DNA of 64,000 nt from Nocardiopsis ganjiahuensis DSM 45031 (GTDB taxonomy: Bacteria > Actinomycetota > Actinomycetes > Streptosporangiales > Streptosporangiaceae), in the NCBI RefSeq assembly GCF_000341085.1, contig NZ_ANBA01000015.1, positions 124,001 to 188,000 of the forward strand, in the 5' to 3' direction. Position numbers and translations under genes: made by a program. The notes beneath the pieces are model-generated. The model did no database searches. It was not told the DNA's origin and saw only the letters and a list, made by a program, of their open reading frames with translations. Position 1 is the first letter of the stretch, and every line of letters begins with the position of its first letter. Shown here piece after piece: positions 42,406 through 50,537 of the stretch.

Positions 42406-43704
42406 CTAACCGGTGCCGCGCCCCTGACCGACGATGGGGCTGAACCGCGCGGGGAGCTCGTACAGCCCGCGCATCCACACCGACGGCCGCCACCGCAACC
42501 GGTCCGGGGGCACGGCCATCCGCACGTCGGGCAGCCGGTCCAGGAGGGTCTCCACCGCGGTGCGGGCGATCACCTCCGCTGTCTCGGGTGCGGGGAACGG
42601 ACAGCCGTGTTCCCCGTGCCCGAACGACATCTGCGCCCGGTTGGTCCCGTAGATGCCCAGGTCACCGGTGTTGAGCCGGGGATCGCAGTTGGCCGCGGCC
42701 AGGCCCAGCACCAGCAGGTCGCCCCGCTTGATCCGGCGCCCGCCCAGTTCACAGGACTGCACCGCCCACCGGCCGATGAAGTTCTGGGTGGGGGTGTTCT
42801 TCCACAACACCTCGTTGAGCGCCTCGCCGGAGCTGCTGCGGCCGCCCTGCAGGGTCAGGGAGAAGTCGTCGTCGAGCAGCATGAGCCGCAGCGTGTTCCC
42901 GATCCAGTTCCCGGTGGGCGCCTGGGCCGCCGACATGATCACCAGCAGGTCGATGACCACCTCCTCGTCGGTGAGTCCGGCCGGGTGCAGGAGCAGCCGG
43001 GAGGGGATGTCGTCGCGCGGGTGGGCCCGCCGCTCGCCGACGATCCGCCGCATCCGCTCCTGGACCCGGTGGTGGGCCTGGCCCGCGTCGGCGGTGACGT
43101 CCAGGGAGACGAGGATGTCCCGGACCATGTCGGAGACCTCCTGCGCCGGCAGGCCGTACAGCCGGGCGATCACCCCGGCCGGGATGTGGTGGGCGTACTG
43201 GCTGACCAGGTCGGCCTCGCCGTCCCCGGCGAACTGGTCGATGAGCCCGTCGGCGACCCACTGGCACAGCGCGCGCAGGTCCGCGCGGTCCGTGGCGTCG
43301 AGGGCGTCACCGATCGCCCCGGCACGCCGCTGGTGTTCGGCGCCCTCGGCGAACATCACCGAGGGGGTCCACATCACGTACGGCATGAGCGGCCAGTCGT
43401 CGTCGACGTGGTCCCACATGTTCCAGCGGCGGCAGTCCCGGGCGAACCACTCGGGTCTGCCGGTGACGTGGTGCAGTTCCCGGTAGCCGAGCACGAACCA
43501 CGCGGGGATGTCGCCGTCGAGGAGGATGGGGGCCACCGGGCCGAAGCGTCGGCGCATCTCCTCGTACAGCGGTACCGGGTCCCGGGCGATGTCGGGCCCG
43601 TAGAAGCGCATGGCGTGCTCGTGTGCGGGTGAGAGGGGCACGGGCCCCCGGGCCGGGGGGACGCTCGCCCCCTGTGCCCCGAAGGCTCCCACGGTGTTGT
43701 TCAC
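42406..43704 (-). CDS. cvnE: conservon-associated P450 lacking ExxR (CYP157-like)
   Basis: This 432-aa P450 has the axial cysteine in FGHGEHGCPFP (C368). The K-helix position reads E298-V-L-W301 instead of ExxR. The I-helix reads MSAAQAPTGNW, without the acid-alcohol pair. Both features match the CYP157 family of Streptomyces conservons, where E-x-x-W has been reported. GTG at 43704 overlaps the GTPase stop as GTGA, so it is the last gene of the conservon. Oxygenase activity is doubtful for such proteins; a redox or haem-sensing role within the membrane complex is possible. Confidence 0.92.
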   Translation of the reverse strand: MNNTVGAFGAQGASVPPARGPVPLSPAHEHAMRFYGPDIARDPVPLYEEMRRRFGPVAPILLDGDIPAWFVLGYRELHHVTGRPEWFARDCRRWNMWDHVDDDWPLMPYVMWTPSVMFAEGAEHQRRAGAIGDALDATDRADLRALCQWVADGLIDQFAGDGEADLVSQYAHHIPAGVIARLYGLPAQEVSDMVRDILVSLDVTADAGQAHHRVQERMRRIVGERRAHPRDDIPSRLLLHPAGLTDEEVVIDLLVIMSAAQAPTGNWIGNTLRLMLLDDDFSLTLQGGRSSSGEALNEVLWKNTPTQNFIGRWAVQSCELGGRRIKRGDLLVLGLAAANCDPRLNTGDLGIYGTNRAQMSFGHGEHGCPFPAPETAEVIARTAVETLLDRLPDVRMAVPPDRLRWRPSVWMRGLYELPARFSPIVGQGRGTG

Positions 43705-44333
43705 GATGACATCTCCGGTGCTGACGTGGGCGGACGGTACCTGGCCAGGTGGTGGACGAGGGCGATCAGGACGTCGCGGCTGGACTCCCGGCGACGGGCG
43801 TCGCACTCCAACAGGGGAACGTCGTCGGACAGGTCCAGGGCGGTGCGTACCGCGTCCAGGTTCGGCCCCGGGCCGAACCGGTTGACCGCGACCACGAACG
43901 GGGTGCGGTGGTGTTCGAGGCGGTCGATGGCGTACCAGGACTCCTCGACCCGGTTGGTGTCGACGAGCACGACAGCGCCGAGACTGCCGGTGAAGAGCTG
44001 CTCCCACAGGAACCAGAAGCGTTTCTGGCCGGGGGCGCCGAAGAGGTAGAGGACCCGGGTGGCGTCGACGGTGATCCGGCCGAAGTCGAACGCGGCCGTG
44101 GTGGTGCGCTTGTCGCGGACCGCGCTGAGGTCGTCCACCCCGGCGCTGGCCTGCGTCATGACCTCTTCGGTACTCAACGGGCGCATCTCGCTGACCGAAC
44201 CGACCATGGTCGTCTTCCCCACGCCGAATCCGCCGACGATGACGATCTTGAGCGCGTTGCTCGCGGTACTGGCCAGGGGGAACCGTCCCGTGGCCGGCGC
44301 GGCCGCGGGGGCGTCAGAGGCGTTGGAGGGCAA
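43701..44333 (-). CDS. cvnD: conservon small GTPase (CvnD)
   Basis: This is a 210-aa Ras-like GTPase of the MglA/Cvn type. The P-loop is GGFGVGKTT (34-42), switch II is FGAPGQKRF where eukaryotic enzymes have DxxGQ, and the base-specificity loop is NRF in VVAVNRF. The TTG start at 44333 overlaps the DUF742 gene by 20 bases; a later start is possible, because the first 20 residues are Ala-rich. In Streptomyces, CvnD binds CvnB and CvnC at the membrane. Confidence 0.93.
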   Translation of the reverse strand: MPSNASDAPAAAPATGRFPLASTASNALKIVIVGGFGVGKTTMVGSVSEMRPLSTEEVMTQASAGVDDLSAVRDKRTTTAAFDFGRITVDATRVLYLFGAPGQKRFWFLWEQLFTGSLGAVVLVDTNRVEESWYAIDRLEHHRTPFVVAVNRFGPGPNLDAVRTALDLSDDVPLLECDARRRESSRDVLIALVHHLARYRPPTSAPEMSS

Positions 44334-44700
44334 GGAGCACCTGCTTCAGGGTGTCGGGGTCGTGCCGTGGCCCCTTCCGGGGGGAGGAGGTCGTGGAGGG
44401 TACGGGGTGCCGGGCGGTCACCGCCCCGGTGTCCAGCAGGTCGGTGAGAAGGATCCGCACGACGCTCACCGGGAGCCGGAGCTCCGCTGAGATCTCCACC
44501 ACGGCGATGGGGTGGACGCACAGCCGGAGGATGTCGGCGTGCTCGGACTGCATGTCGGGCCCGGGGTCGGACTCGGCGACGACGAGGGACACCGAGTCGA
44601 GGGCGGGGTCCTCGGCGTCGCCGCGCCCCCCGGTGACCGTGTACAGCCGGTCCGGTGCCTCCGCTTCGAGGGGTTCCGAGTTCAGGGGTCGCGTGTTCAT
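44314..44700 (-). CDS. cvnC: DUF742 protein (CvnC)
   Basis: This 128-aa protein has the DUF742 core: RLYTVTGGRG, SEHADILRLCVHPIAVVEISAELRLPVSVVRILLTDLLDTG and the closing LKQVLLALQRL. The core is a winged-helix-like regulator of the conservon. ATG at 44700 overlaps the Roadblock stop (ATGA). Confidence 0.93.
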   Translation of the reverse strand: MNTRPLNSEPLEAEAPDRLYTVTGGRGDAEDPALDSVSLVVAESDPGPDMQSEHADILRLCVHPIAVVEISAELRLPVSVVRILLTDLLDTGAVTARHPVPSTTSSPRKGPRHDPDTLKQVLLALQRL

Positions 44701-45218
44701 CGGGGCGGGTCCACCTCGTGGGGCCCGCGGCGGGGCGCGGCCGTGAGGTGCCCGCCGATCTGCTCGACGAGTTCGTTCATGTGGTGGGCGACCACGCCGA
44801 CGTCGGCCTCGTGTCCCGCGATGACGGCCAGGTGGGCACCCTCGCCGGCACCGACGATGAGCAGGAGGCCGCCTCCGTACTCCAGCATCGCCTGGCCCGA
44901 GCCGGTCGCGTCGCCGAACTCGGCGGAGGCGCTGAGGGACAGGCTCTGGATCCCGGCGGAGATCGCGGCGAGCTGGTCGGCCCTGTCCTGGTCCAGTTCC
45001 CGGGTGTGGCACATCTTGAGCCCGTCCCTGGACAGCACCAGGACGTGCCGGATGCCCGGGGTCCGGTGGCGCAGGTTCTCCAGCATCCAGTCGAGGCTGG
45101 CGTCCGTGGTCGTCATGGGGACTTCGGGGCAGCGGTCCGGACTCGGTACGGCCCGGTGCCCCTCCCTCCGTTCCTCTTCGTTCGGTTTCCGGTGGTACGC
45201 GGTGGGGGCCGTGCTCAT
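44697..45218 (-). CDS. cvnB: conservon Roadblock/LC7 protein (CvnB)
   Basis: This Roadblock protein (up to 173 aa) has LDWMLENLRHRTPGIRHVLVLSRDGLKMC and ADQLAAISAGIQSLSLSASAEFG, the standard CvnB blocks. ATG at 45218 overlaps the kinase stop (ATGA). An internal ATG at 45116 (MTTTDASLDW) would give the more usual length of 139 aa; the overlap favours the first. Confidence 0.93.
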   Translation of the reverse strand: MSTAPTAYHRKPNEEERREGHRAVPSPDRCPEVPMTTTDASLDWMLENLRHRTPGIRHVLVLSRDGLKMCHTRELDQDRADQLAAISAGIQSLSLSASAEFGDATGSGQAMLEYGGGLLLIVGAGEGAHLAVIAGHEADVGVVAHHMNELVEQIGGHLTAAPRRGPHEVDPPR

Positions 45219-47011
45219 CGACCGTCCTCCCAGGTGCTGTCCGGGCTCTCCTCCTCCGGGGCGCCGCCGGCGTCACGGAAGGCGGCGAACCGGGTGGGGA
45301 GCCCGTTGCGCGTGCGGGGGTCGAGGGAACGGCGTTCGGTCGGGAAGAGCTGTTCGGGGTTCTCCCGGACCGCCTCGGCCAGGGTGTGGCCCCGTCGGCG
45401 CTGGGGCAGGTTGACCGGCGGTTCGGGCGGGGACTCCTGTTCGGTCCCGGCGGTGGGGGCGGGGCGGGCGGCGTCCCGGCGGGCCAGGGGCGGGCGTTCC
45501 GTTCCGTCCGGATCCGCGCCCGCCGTGGACGGGTCGGCCACGGCGGGGGGCACGGGGGCCGGGGAGGCGGGAGCGACCGCGGCCGGAGGCGGGGCGGGAG
45601 CCGGAGTCGGGGAGGCAGGCGTGACAGCGGCCGGAGGCGGGACGGGAACCGGAGGCGGGGCGGCGGCCGCGCGCGGGCGGCGCTGGGGGACGCGGGGTTC
45701 GGTGATGAGGTTGGGCGGGATGAGCACGACCACCCCGACCCCGCCACGGGCGGAGGGCCGGAAGCTCACCTTGAGGCCGTACTTGTCCGCCAGGCAGCCC
45801 ACGACCGCCAGTCCTGTCCGGGTCCCGGGGAGGGTGGCCAGGGTGCGGGGTTCGGCGATGAGGTTCTCGGCGACCCGGCGTTCCCGGTGGCGCAGGCCCA
45901 GCCCGCTGTCCTCGACCGTGACGGTGACCCCGGTGTCCTCCTCCTGCACGTAGACGTGGACGTCGGTGCCGTGCGCGGAGAAGTTGGCGGCGTTGTCCAT
46001 GAGCTCGGCCAGCGCCTGCATGACCCCCTCCGCCGCGTACCCGACCACCGCCACCTTGCTGGTGTAGTGCAGCCGGACACGGCGGAAGGCGGTGATGCGG
46101 CCCATGGCCCCGCGCAGGATGCTCTCCATCACGATGGGGCGGGTCCAACGGCGCCCGGAACGCCCCTGGGCGAGGACGACGAACGCGTCCGCGAGGCGGC
46201 CGGTGCGGGCGACGTTGTGGTCGACCGCCAGCAGGTCGTGGAAGATGTCGGGGCGGTCGCCGTAGCGGTTCTCCAGATCCCGGAGCTGGGCGAGCAGGGT
46301 GGTCAGGTGCGCCTGGATGCGCCCGCCGGAGTTGGCCGCCGAGACCAGGGCGGTGGCGGAGCGGCGCTCGCCGGCCAGGATCTCCTCGAGGACGCGTCGG
46401 CGCAGGTGGGCCACGGGCGCGTGGACGTCCTGGAACTCCTGCTCGAGGACCTCGACGGCGGTGGTGCGGTCCTCGCGGACCCGGTGCACGATCAGCGGGA
46501 GCACGGCGTCGGCCAGGTCGGTGACCTCGTTCTCGATCTCCGCGCGCGCCGCCCGGTCCTCGGCCGAGCGGCGCTCGGCGCCGGCGACCTGGGTGGTGAC
46601 GGCATGGGCGAGCCGGTCGACCGTGGGGTGGGTGGGGCGGGGGTGCGCGGAGAGCACGGCCTCGACGGGGCGTCCCTCGCGGGCCGCGTGGGCGAGGGCG
46701 GGCAGGAGCGCGTCGACGACCCGCCCCGTCTCCTCCTCCAGGGTCCGCGCACCGCCGCTGACCCTGGTGCCGTGGGCACGGGCGATGCGCGCGGCGGCCG
46801 CATGGTAGGCGGCGGTGGCCACGGCCGCGCACAGCAGCAGGCCGGCCACACCGACGACCAGGGCGATGACCGATCGGGCCGCTTCGGGGCTCTCGATCAC
46901 CGTCCAGGACCAGGCCGGGGCGGTCAGGGCGGAGGTGATCAGAAGAGCGACGAGTGCCTGTTGGCCGGGGCGCAGGAAAGGGCGTTTCCGGTCGGACAGG
47001 TGTACTGCCAT
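45215..47011 (-). CDS. cvnA: conservon sensor-like histidine kinase (CvnA)
   Basis: This 598-aa membrane protein starts the conservon. Two N-terminal helices (QQALVALLITSALTAPAW and SVIALVVGVAGLLLCAAVA) precede a long helical region with LLAVDHNVART near residue 250, the conservon version of the phospho-acceptor box. The ATPase domain has ELMDNAANFSAHG, VEDSGLGL and GLAVVGCLADKYGL. The last 150 residues are Pro/Ala-rich and disordered. CvnA proteins are thought to transmit a signal to the CvnB/C/D complex. Confidence 0.93.
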   Translation of the reverse strand: MAVHLSDRKRPFLRPGQQALVALLITSALTAPAWSWTVIESPEAARSVIALVVGVAGLLLCAAVATAAYHAAAARIARAHGTRVSGGARTLEEETGRVVDALLPALAHAAREGRPVEAVLSAHPRPTHPTVDRLAHAVTTQVAGAERRSAEDRAARAEIENEVTDLADAVLPLIVHRVREDRTTAVEVLEQEFQDVHAPVAHLRRRVLEEILAGERRSATALVSAANSGGRIQAHLTTLLAQLRDLENRYGDRPDIFHDLLAVDHNVARTGRLADAFVVLAQGRSGRRWTRPIVMESILRGAMGRITAFRRVRLHYTSKVAVVGYAAEGVMQALAELMDNAANFSAHGTDVHVYVQEEDTGVTVTVEDSGLGLRHRERRVAENLIAEPRTLATLPGTRTGLAVVGCLADKYGLKVSFRPSARGGVGVVVLIPPNLITEPRVPQRRPRAAAAPPPVPVPPPAAVTPASPTPAPAPPPAAVAPASPAPVPPAVADPSTAGADPDGTERPPLARRDAARPAPTAGTEQESPPEPPVNLPQRRRGHTLAEAVRENPEQLFPTERRSLDPRTRNGLPTRFAAFRDAGGAPEEESPDSTWEDGR

Positions 47012-47321
47012 GAATGCATTCCTCGCGGCGTTTCGGGCGGATGGAGGAGCCGTTACCGTTCCGCCCGCCGGTGTCAGGGGCAGGGGAGAACACCCCGGAC
47101 ATCCCGGAGGTGGGACCTTCCGAGGTGGATGGATTTCACGTTAGTCCACCCCCGAGAAGAACGGGGAGTTTCTCGTAACCAAGCCCACCGGCCAGCACAA
47201 AAACCCTCGAAGCGCTTCGCCGCAAACCCGCTTTAAATGGACATTGCAGCATTGGGTTCTTTTGTCTGAACGAAGAGTGTTTTGACCTTTTTCGTTTTTT
47301 CGCTTCGGCGCCCGGAAGGGA
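47012..47321. other. conservon promoter region with a CG-centred palindrome
   Basis: This 310-base gap is unusually AT-rich between about 47190 and 47310. CGAAGCGCTTCG (47208-47219) is a perfect 12-bp palindrome of LacI-operator type. It lies about 200 bases upstream of the kinase start. The LacI gene next door, oriented toward it, has a different palindrome at its own promoter. I see no gene here. Confidence 0.5.
47208..47219. promoter_or_regulatory. perfect palindrome upstream of the conservon
   Basis: CGAAGCGCTTCG shares the AAGCGCTT core of the twin operators at 30768-30793, although it lies 16 kb away. It could bind the same LacI family type. Cross-regulation is speculative. Confidence 0.45.
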
Positions 47322-48413
47322 TCAGGACTTCGGTCCGCTGCTTTCCCGGACCAGGAGGGTGTGCCCGACGACGATCTCCTTCGGAGCGGGATCCCCGGGG
47401 GTGGAATCCTCGAATGCGGAAACGGTCCCCTCCGCCGCTTCCCGGGAGGACGGGGCGGAAGGGGAGCGGCGGGCCTCGATCTCCTCCATGAGCAACTTCA
47501 CCGCCGCACGCGCCAGGCCCGGCTTGTCCGGTGAGACGGTGGTCAGGCTCGGCACGGAGCAGCGGCCCAGGGCGATGTCGTCGAACCCGGCCACGGCCAC
47601 GTCCTCGGGCACCCGCACCCCGGCGTCGTAGAGGGCGCGGATCGCCCCCAGCGCCAGCGGATCGTTCAGGCACAGCAGAGCGTCGGGGGGCCGCGGGGAG
47701 CGCACGAGCTCGGCGGCAAGGTCGGCGCCGTCCTGCCAGTGGAAGTGCCGGGCCGGCCGCACGAGTTCGGGTTCGTACGCCAGCCCGCGGGCCTCGACGG
47801 CCTCGCGGTAGCCCTGGGCGCGCAGTTCGGCGGTCCCGCTCGGGCCCGGCGGGCGGCCGCCGATCACCGCGATGCGCGTCCGTCCCGCGTCGAGCAGGTG
47901 GTCGGTGGCCTCGCGCGCGGCCCTGACGTTGTCGATCGTGACGTGGTGGTGCCGCCCCGCCTGGGGCGTCTCGCCCAGGAGCACGACCGGCAGCCGGGAG
48001 CGGTGGGCGGCGAGGTCGTCGTCGTCCATGGCCAGCGGGTTGAACAGGACCCCGTCGACGAAGTCGGTGCCGAACCCGTCGAGGGCCGCCATCTCGCGCT
48101 CCCGGCGGGCCTCGGTCTGGTGCACGAGCACGGTCCGGGAGTGCTGTTCGGCCTCCCTGATGATCAGGTCGGAGAGTTCGGCGAAGTACCCCAGGTCGAG
48201 TTCGGGCACGATCAGGGCGATCACCCCCGACTCGCCCCGGCGCAGGTGGCGCCCGGCGAGGTTGACCCGGTAGCCCAGGGCCGCGATGGCCTCCTCCACG
48301 GCCGCTCGGGTCCTGGGGCTGACGTTCGGGTGGTCGTTAATAACGTTGGAAACCGTCTTCTGCGAGACACCCGCACGTCGCGCCACATCCTTGATACGCG
48401 GCCTGTTCCCCAA
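47322..48413 (-). CDS. LacI-family regulator of the beta-glycosidase operon
   Basis: This is a 363-aa repressor. RIKDVARRAGVSQKTVSNVINDHPNVS is the helix-turn-helix. The sensor domain has DALLCLNDPLALGAIRALYDAGVRVPEDVAVAGFDDIALG. TTG at 48413 is favoured because GGAGG lies five bases upstream; GTG at 48419 is too close to that site but possible. It is divergent from the GH2 enzyme and ABC operon. The 16-bp palindrome at 48489-48504 between them is the likely operator. Confidence 0.92.
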   Translation of the reverse strand: MGNRPRIKDVARRAGVSQKTVSNVINDHPNVSPRTRAAVEEAIAALGYRVNLAGRHLRRGESGVIALIVPELDLGYFAELSDLIIREAEQHSRTVLVHQTEARREREMAALDGFGTDFVDGVLFNPLAMDDDDLAAHRSRLPVVLLGETPQAGRHHHVTIDNVRAAREATDHLLDAGRTRIAVIGGRPPGPSGTAELRAQGYREAVEARGLAYEPELVRPARHFHWQDGADLAAELVRSPRPPDALLCLNDPLALGAIRALYDAGVRVPEDVAVAGFDDIALGRCSVPSLTTVSPDKPGLARAAVKLLMEEIEARRSPSAPSSREAAEGTVSAFEDSTPGDPAPKEIVVGHTLLVRESSGPKS

Positions 48414-48488
48414 AGCCACCTCCGTTCCGCGCCATCCTAGCCCGCTGTCCCTCGGGGCGGCGGAGGCCGCCCGTCCCCGGTGGAGGGA

Positions 48489-48504
48489 TTTACATCGATG
48501 TAAA
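48489..48504. promoter_or_regulatory. LacI operator of the beta-glycosidase operon
   Basis: TTTACATCGATGTAAA is a perfect 16-bp palindrome centred on CG. It lies between the divergent LacI and GH2 genes, 74 bases before the GH2 start. Confidence 0.8.
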
Positions 48505-48577
48505 AATATGCTCACATAGTTCCCTACATGACGCGGGTCACACATCTGACCGCCGTGCCTTCACCGAGGGGAGCCTC

Positions 48578-50416
48578 ATGCAGTCACCCACACCGTCCGA
48601 GAGCGGGCCCTTCGCGCCGCCGCGCCCCGAGTACCCCCGCCCCCAGTTCGCCCGGGCCGACTGGCTGTGCCTGAACGGCTCCTGGGGTTTCGAGATCGAC
48701 CGCGGTGACAGCGGCCTCGAACGGGGTCTGCGCGACGCGGAGCTCGCCGGAACCATCACGGTCCCCTTCTGCCCCGAGTCCGAGCTCTCGGGTATCGGTG
48801 ACACCGACTTCATGGAGGCGGTCTGGTACCGGCGCACCGTACGCGTCCCCCAGGAGTGGGCGGGTCGGCGCACGCTGCTGCACTTCCAGGCGGTCGACCA
48901 CGACACCACCGTGTGGGTCAACGGCGTGGAGGTGGCGCGCCACCGGGGCGGGTTCACCCCCTTCACCGCCGACCTGCACGGGGTCGCCGAGCCCGGTGAG
49001 GAGGCCGTCGTGGTCGTGCGCGCACGCGATACCCGCCACGGCCCGCAGGCCCGGGGCAAACAGGCCACCTGGTACGCCAACTCCGGCTGCCACTACACGC
49101 GCACCACCGGGATCTGGCAGACCGTGTGGATGGAGCCGGTGCCCGAGACCCACTTGCGGCGCCCGCGCGTCACACCCGACCTCGCCAACGGGGCCTTCCA
49201 CGTCCGCCTCCCCCTGTCCGGCCCGCGATCGGGGCTGCGGGTGCGCGCCGTCCTCGGCGACGGGGACGGGGAGGTCACGGCCGCCGAGGTCCGCGCCGAC
49301 CTCGACACCGCACCGCAGCTGACCCTGATGATCCCCGAGGGCCGTCGCCGTGCGTGGTCCACGCAGGACCCCCACCTGTACACGCTGCGCCTGGAACTGG
49401 TCGACGCCGGGGGCGCGGTCGTGGACGGCGCGGAGTCCTACGCGGGGCTGCGGTCGGTCTCGATCGAGGGCAAGGCCGTGCTCATCAACGGCGAGCGCGT
49501 CTTCCAACGGCTCGTCCTGGACCAGGGCTACTACCCCGACGGACTCATGACCGCGCCGGACGACGCGGCGCTTGTGCGCGACATCGAACTCGGCCTGCGC
49601 GCGGGCTTCAACGGCGCACGGCTGCACCAGAAGGTCTTCGAGGAGCGCTTCCTCTACCACGCCGACCGGCTCGGCTACCTGGTGTGGGGCGAGTTCGGCG
49701 ACTGGGGCTGCGCGACCGACGGCCCGGCCGCCCTGGACAACCAGCGGCCCGACGCCTCCTACGTGGCCCAGTGGCTGGAGGCCGTGGAGCGCGACTACTC
49801 CCACCCCAGCATCGTCGGCTGGTGCCCGCTCAACGAGACCTTCCAGCGGCTGCACGACCGCACGACCTCCCTCGACGACGTGACCCTGGCGATGTTCCTG
49901 GCCACCAAGGCACTGGACCCCTCGCGCCCCGTGGTCGACGCCTCCGGTTACTCGCACCGGGTGCCCCGGACCGACGTCTACGACTCGCACAGCTACGAGC
50001 AGGACCCGGACGCGTTCCGGGAGCAGATGCGCGGGCTGGCGGAGGACTCCCCCTACGTCAACAAGGGCGACGACGGGAGCGCCTGGTCCACGGCCTACCG
50101 CGGGCAGCCCTACTTCTGCAGCGAGTTCGGCGGCATCCGGTGGGACCCCGACACCGACCGCGGCGGGGATTCGTGGGGCTACGGCAGCGACCCCCGGACG
50201 CCGGAGGAGTTCCACGCCCGTTTCGAGGGCCTGACCGGGGTCCTCCTGGACGACCCCCACATGTTCGGTTACTGCTACACCCAGCTCACCGACGTGTTCC
50301 AGGAACGCAACGGTGTCTACCGGTTCGACCGGAGCGAGAAGCTCGACACCGCCCGCATCGCCGCCGCCCAGCGGCGCACGGCCGCCTTCGAGAAGGACGG
50401 CCCGCAGCCCGGCTGA
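48578..50416 (+). CDS. glycoside hydrolase family 2 enzyme (beta-galactosidase-like)
   Basis: This 612-aa enzyme has the GH2 domain order: sugar-binding jelly roll (WYRRTVRVPQEWAGRRTLLHFQAVDHDTTVWVNG), immunoglobulin-like middle and TIM barrel. The acid/base is E420 in GWCPLNE, and the nucleophile is E516 in FCSEFGG. No signal peptide is visible, so it acts in the cytoplasm on an imported oligosaccharide. Length and the absence of C-terminal domains suit the short GH2 group; beta-galactosidase, glucuronidase or mannosidase-like activity cannot be told apart. It is first in an operon with an ABC importer. Confidence 0.92.
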   Translation: MQSPTPSESGPFAPPRPEYPRPQFARADWLCLNGSWGFEIDRGDSGLERGLRDAELAGTITVPFCPESELSGIGDTDFMEAVWYRRTVRVPQEWAGRRTLLHFQAVDHDTTVWVNGVEVARHRGGFTPFTADLHGVAEPGEEAVVVVRARDTRHGPQARGKQATWYANSGCHYTRTTGIWQTVWMEPVPETHLRRPRVTPDLANGAFHVRLPLSGPRSGLRVRAVLGDGDGEVTAAEVRADLDTAPQLTLMIPEGRRRAWSTQDPHLYTLRLELVDAGGAVVDGAESYAGLRSVSIEGKAVLINGERVFQRLVLDQGYYPDGLMTAPDDAALVRDIELGLRAGFNGARLHQKVFEERFLYHADRLGYLVWGEFGDWGCATDGPAALDNQRPDASYVAQWLEAVERDYSHPSIVGWCPLNETFQRLHDRTTSLDDVTLAMFLATKALDPSRPVVDASGYSHRVPRTDVYDSHSYEQDPDAFREQMRGLAEDSPYVNKGDDGSAWSTAYRGQPYFCSEFGGIRWDPDTDRGGDSWGYGSDPRTPEEFHARFEGLTGVLLDDPHMFGYCYTQLTDVFQERNGVYRFDRSEKLDTARIAAAQRRTAAFEKDGPQPG

Positions 50417-50472
50417 CCGAGCCCCTCCACCGGCCGAGCTCCCTGACCGGCTGTCCGATCGGGGCGCTCCCC

Positions 50473-50496
50473 GGGCCGGGTCCCCTCCCCCGGCCC
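50473..50496 (+). terminator. intercistronic stem-loop in the glycosidase operon
   Basis: GGGCCGGG (50473-50480) pairs with CCCGGCCC (50489-50496). It lies in the 121-base gap between the GH2 and binding-protein genes and could attenuate or process the transcript. Confidence 0.4.
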
Positions 50497-50537
50497 CGCT
50501 TCCCCGTCATGCGTCGGAACGACCAAGGAGGTCGTCG

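Noticed and set aside
48330..48350. Palindrome-like GTTAATAACGTT inside the LacI gene
   Set aside because: It encodes the conserved NVIND of the LacI hinge-proximal region; the coding constraint explains it.
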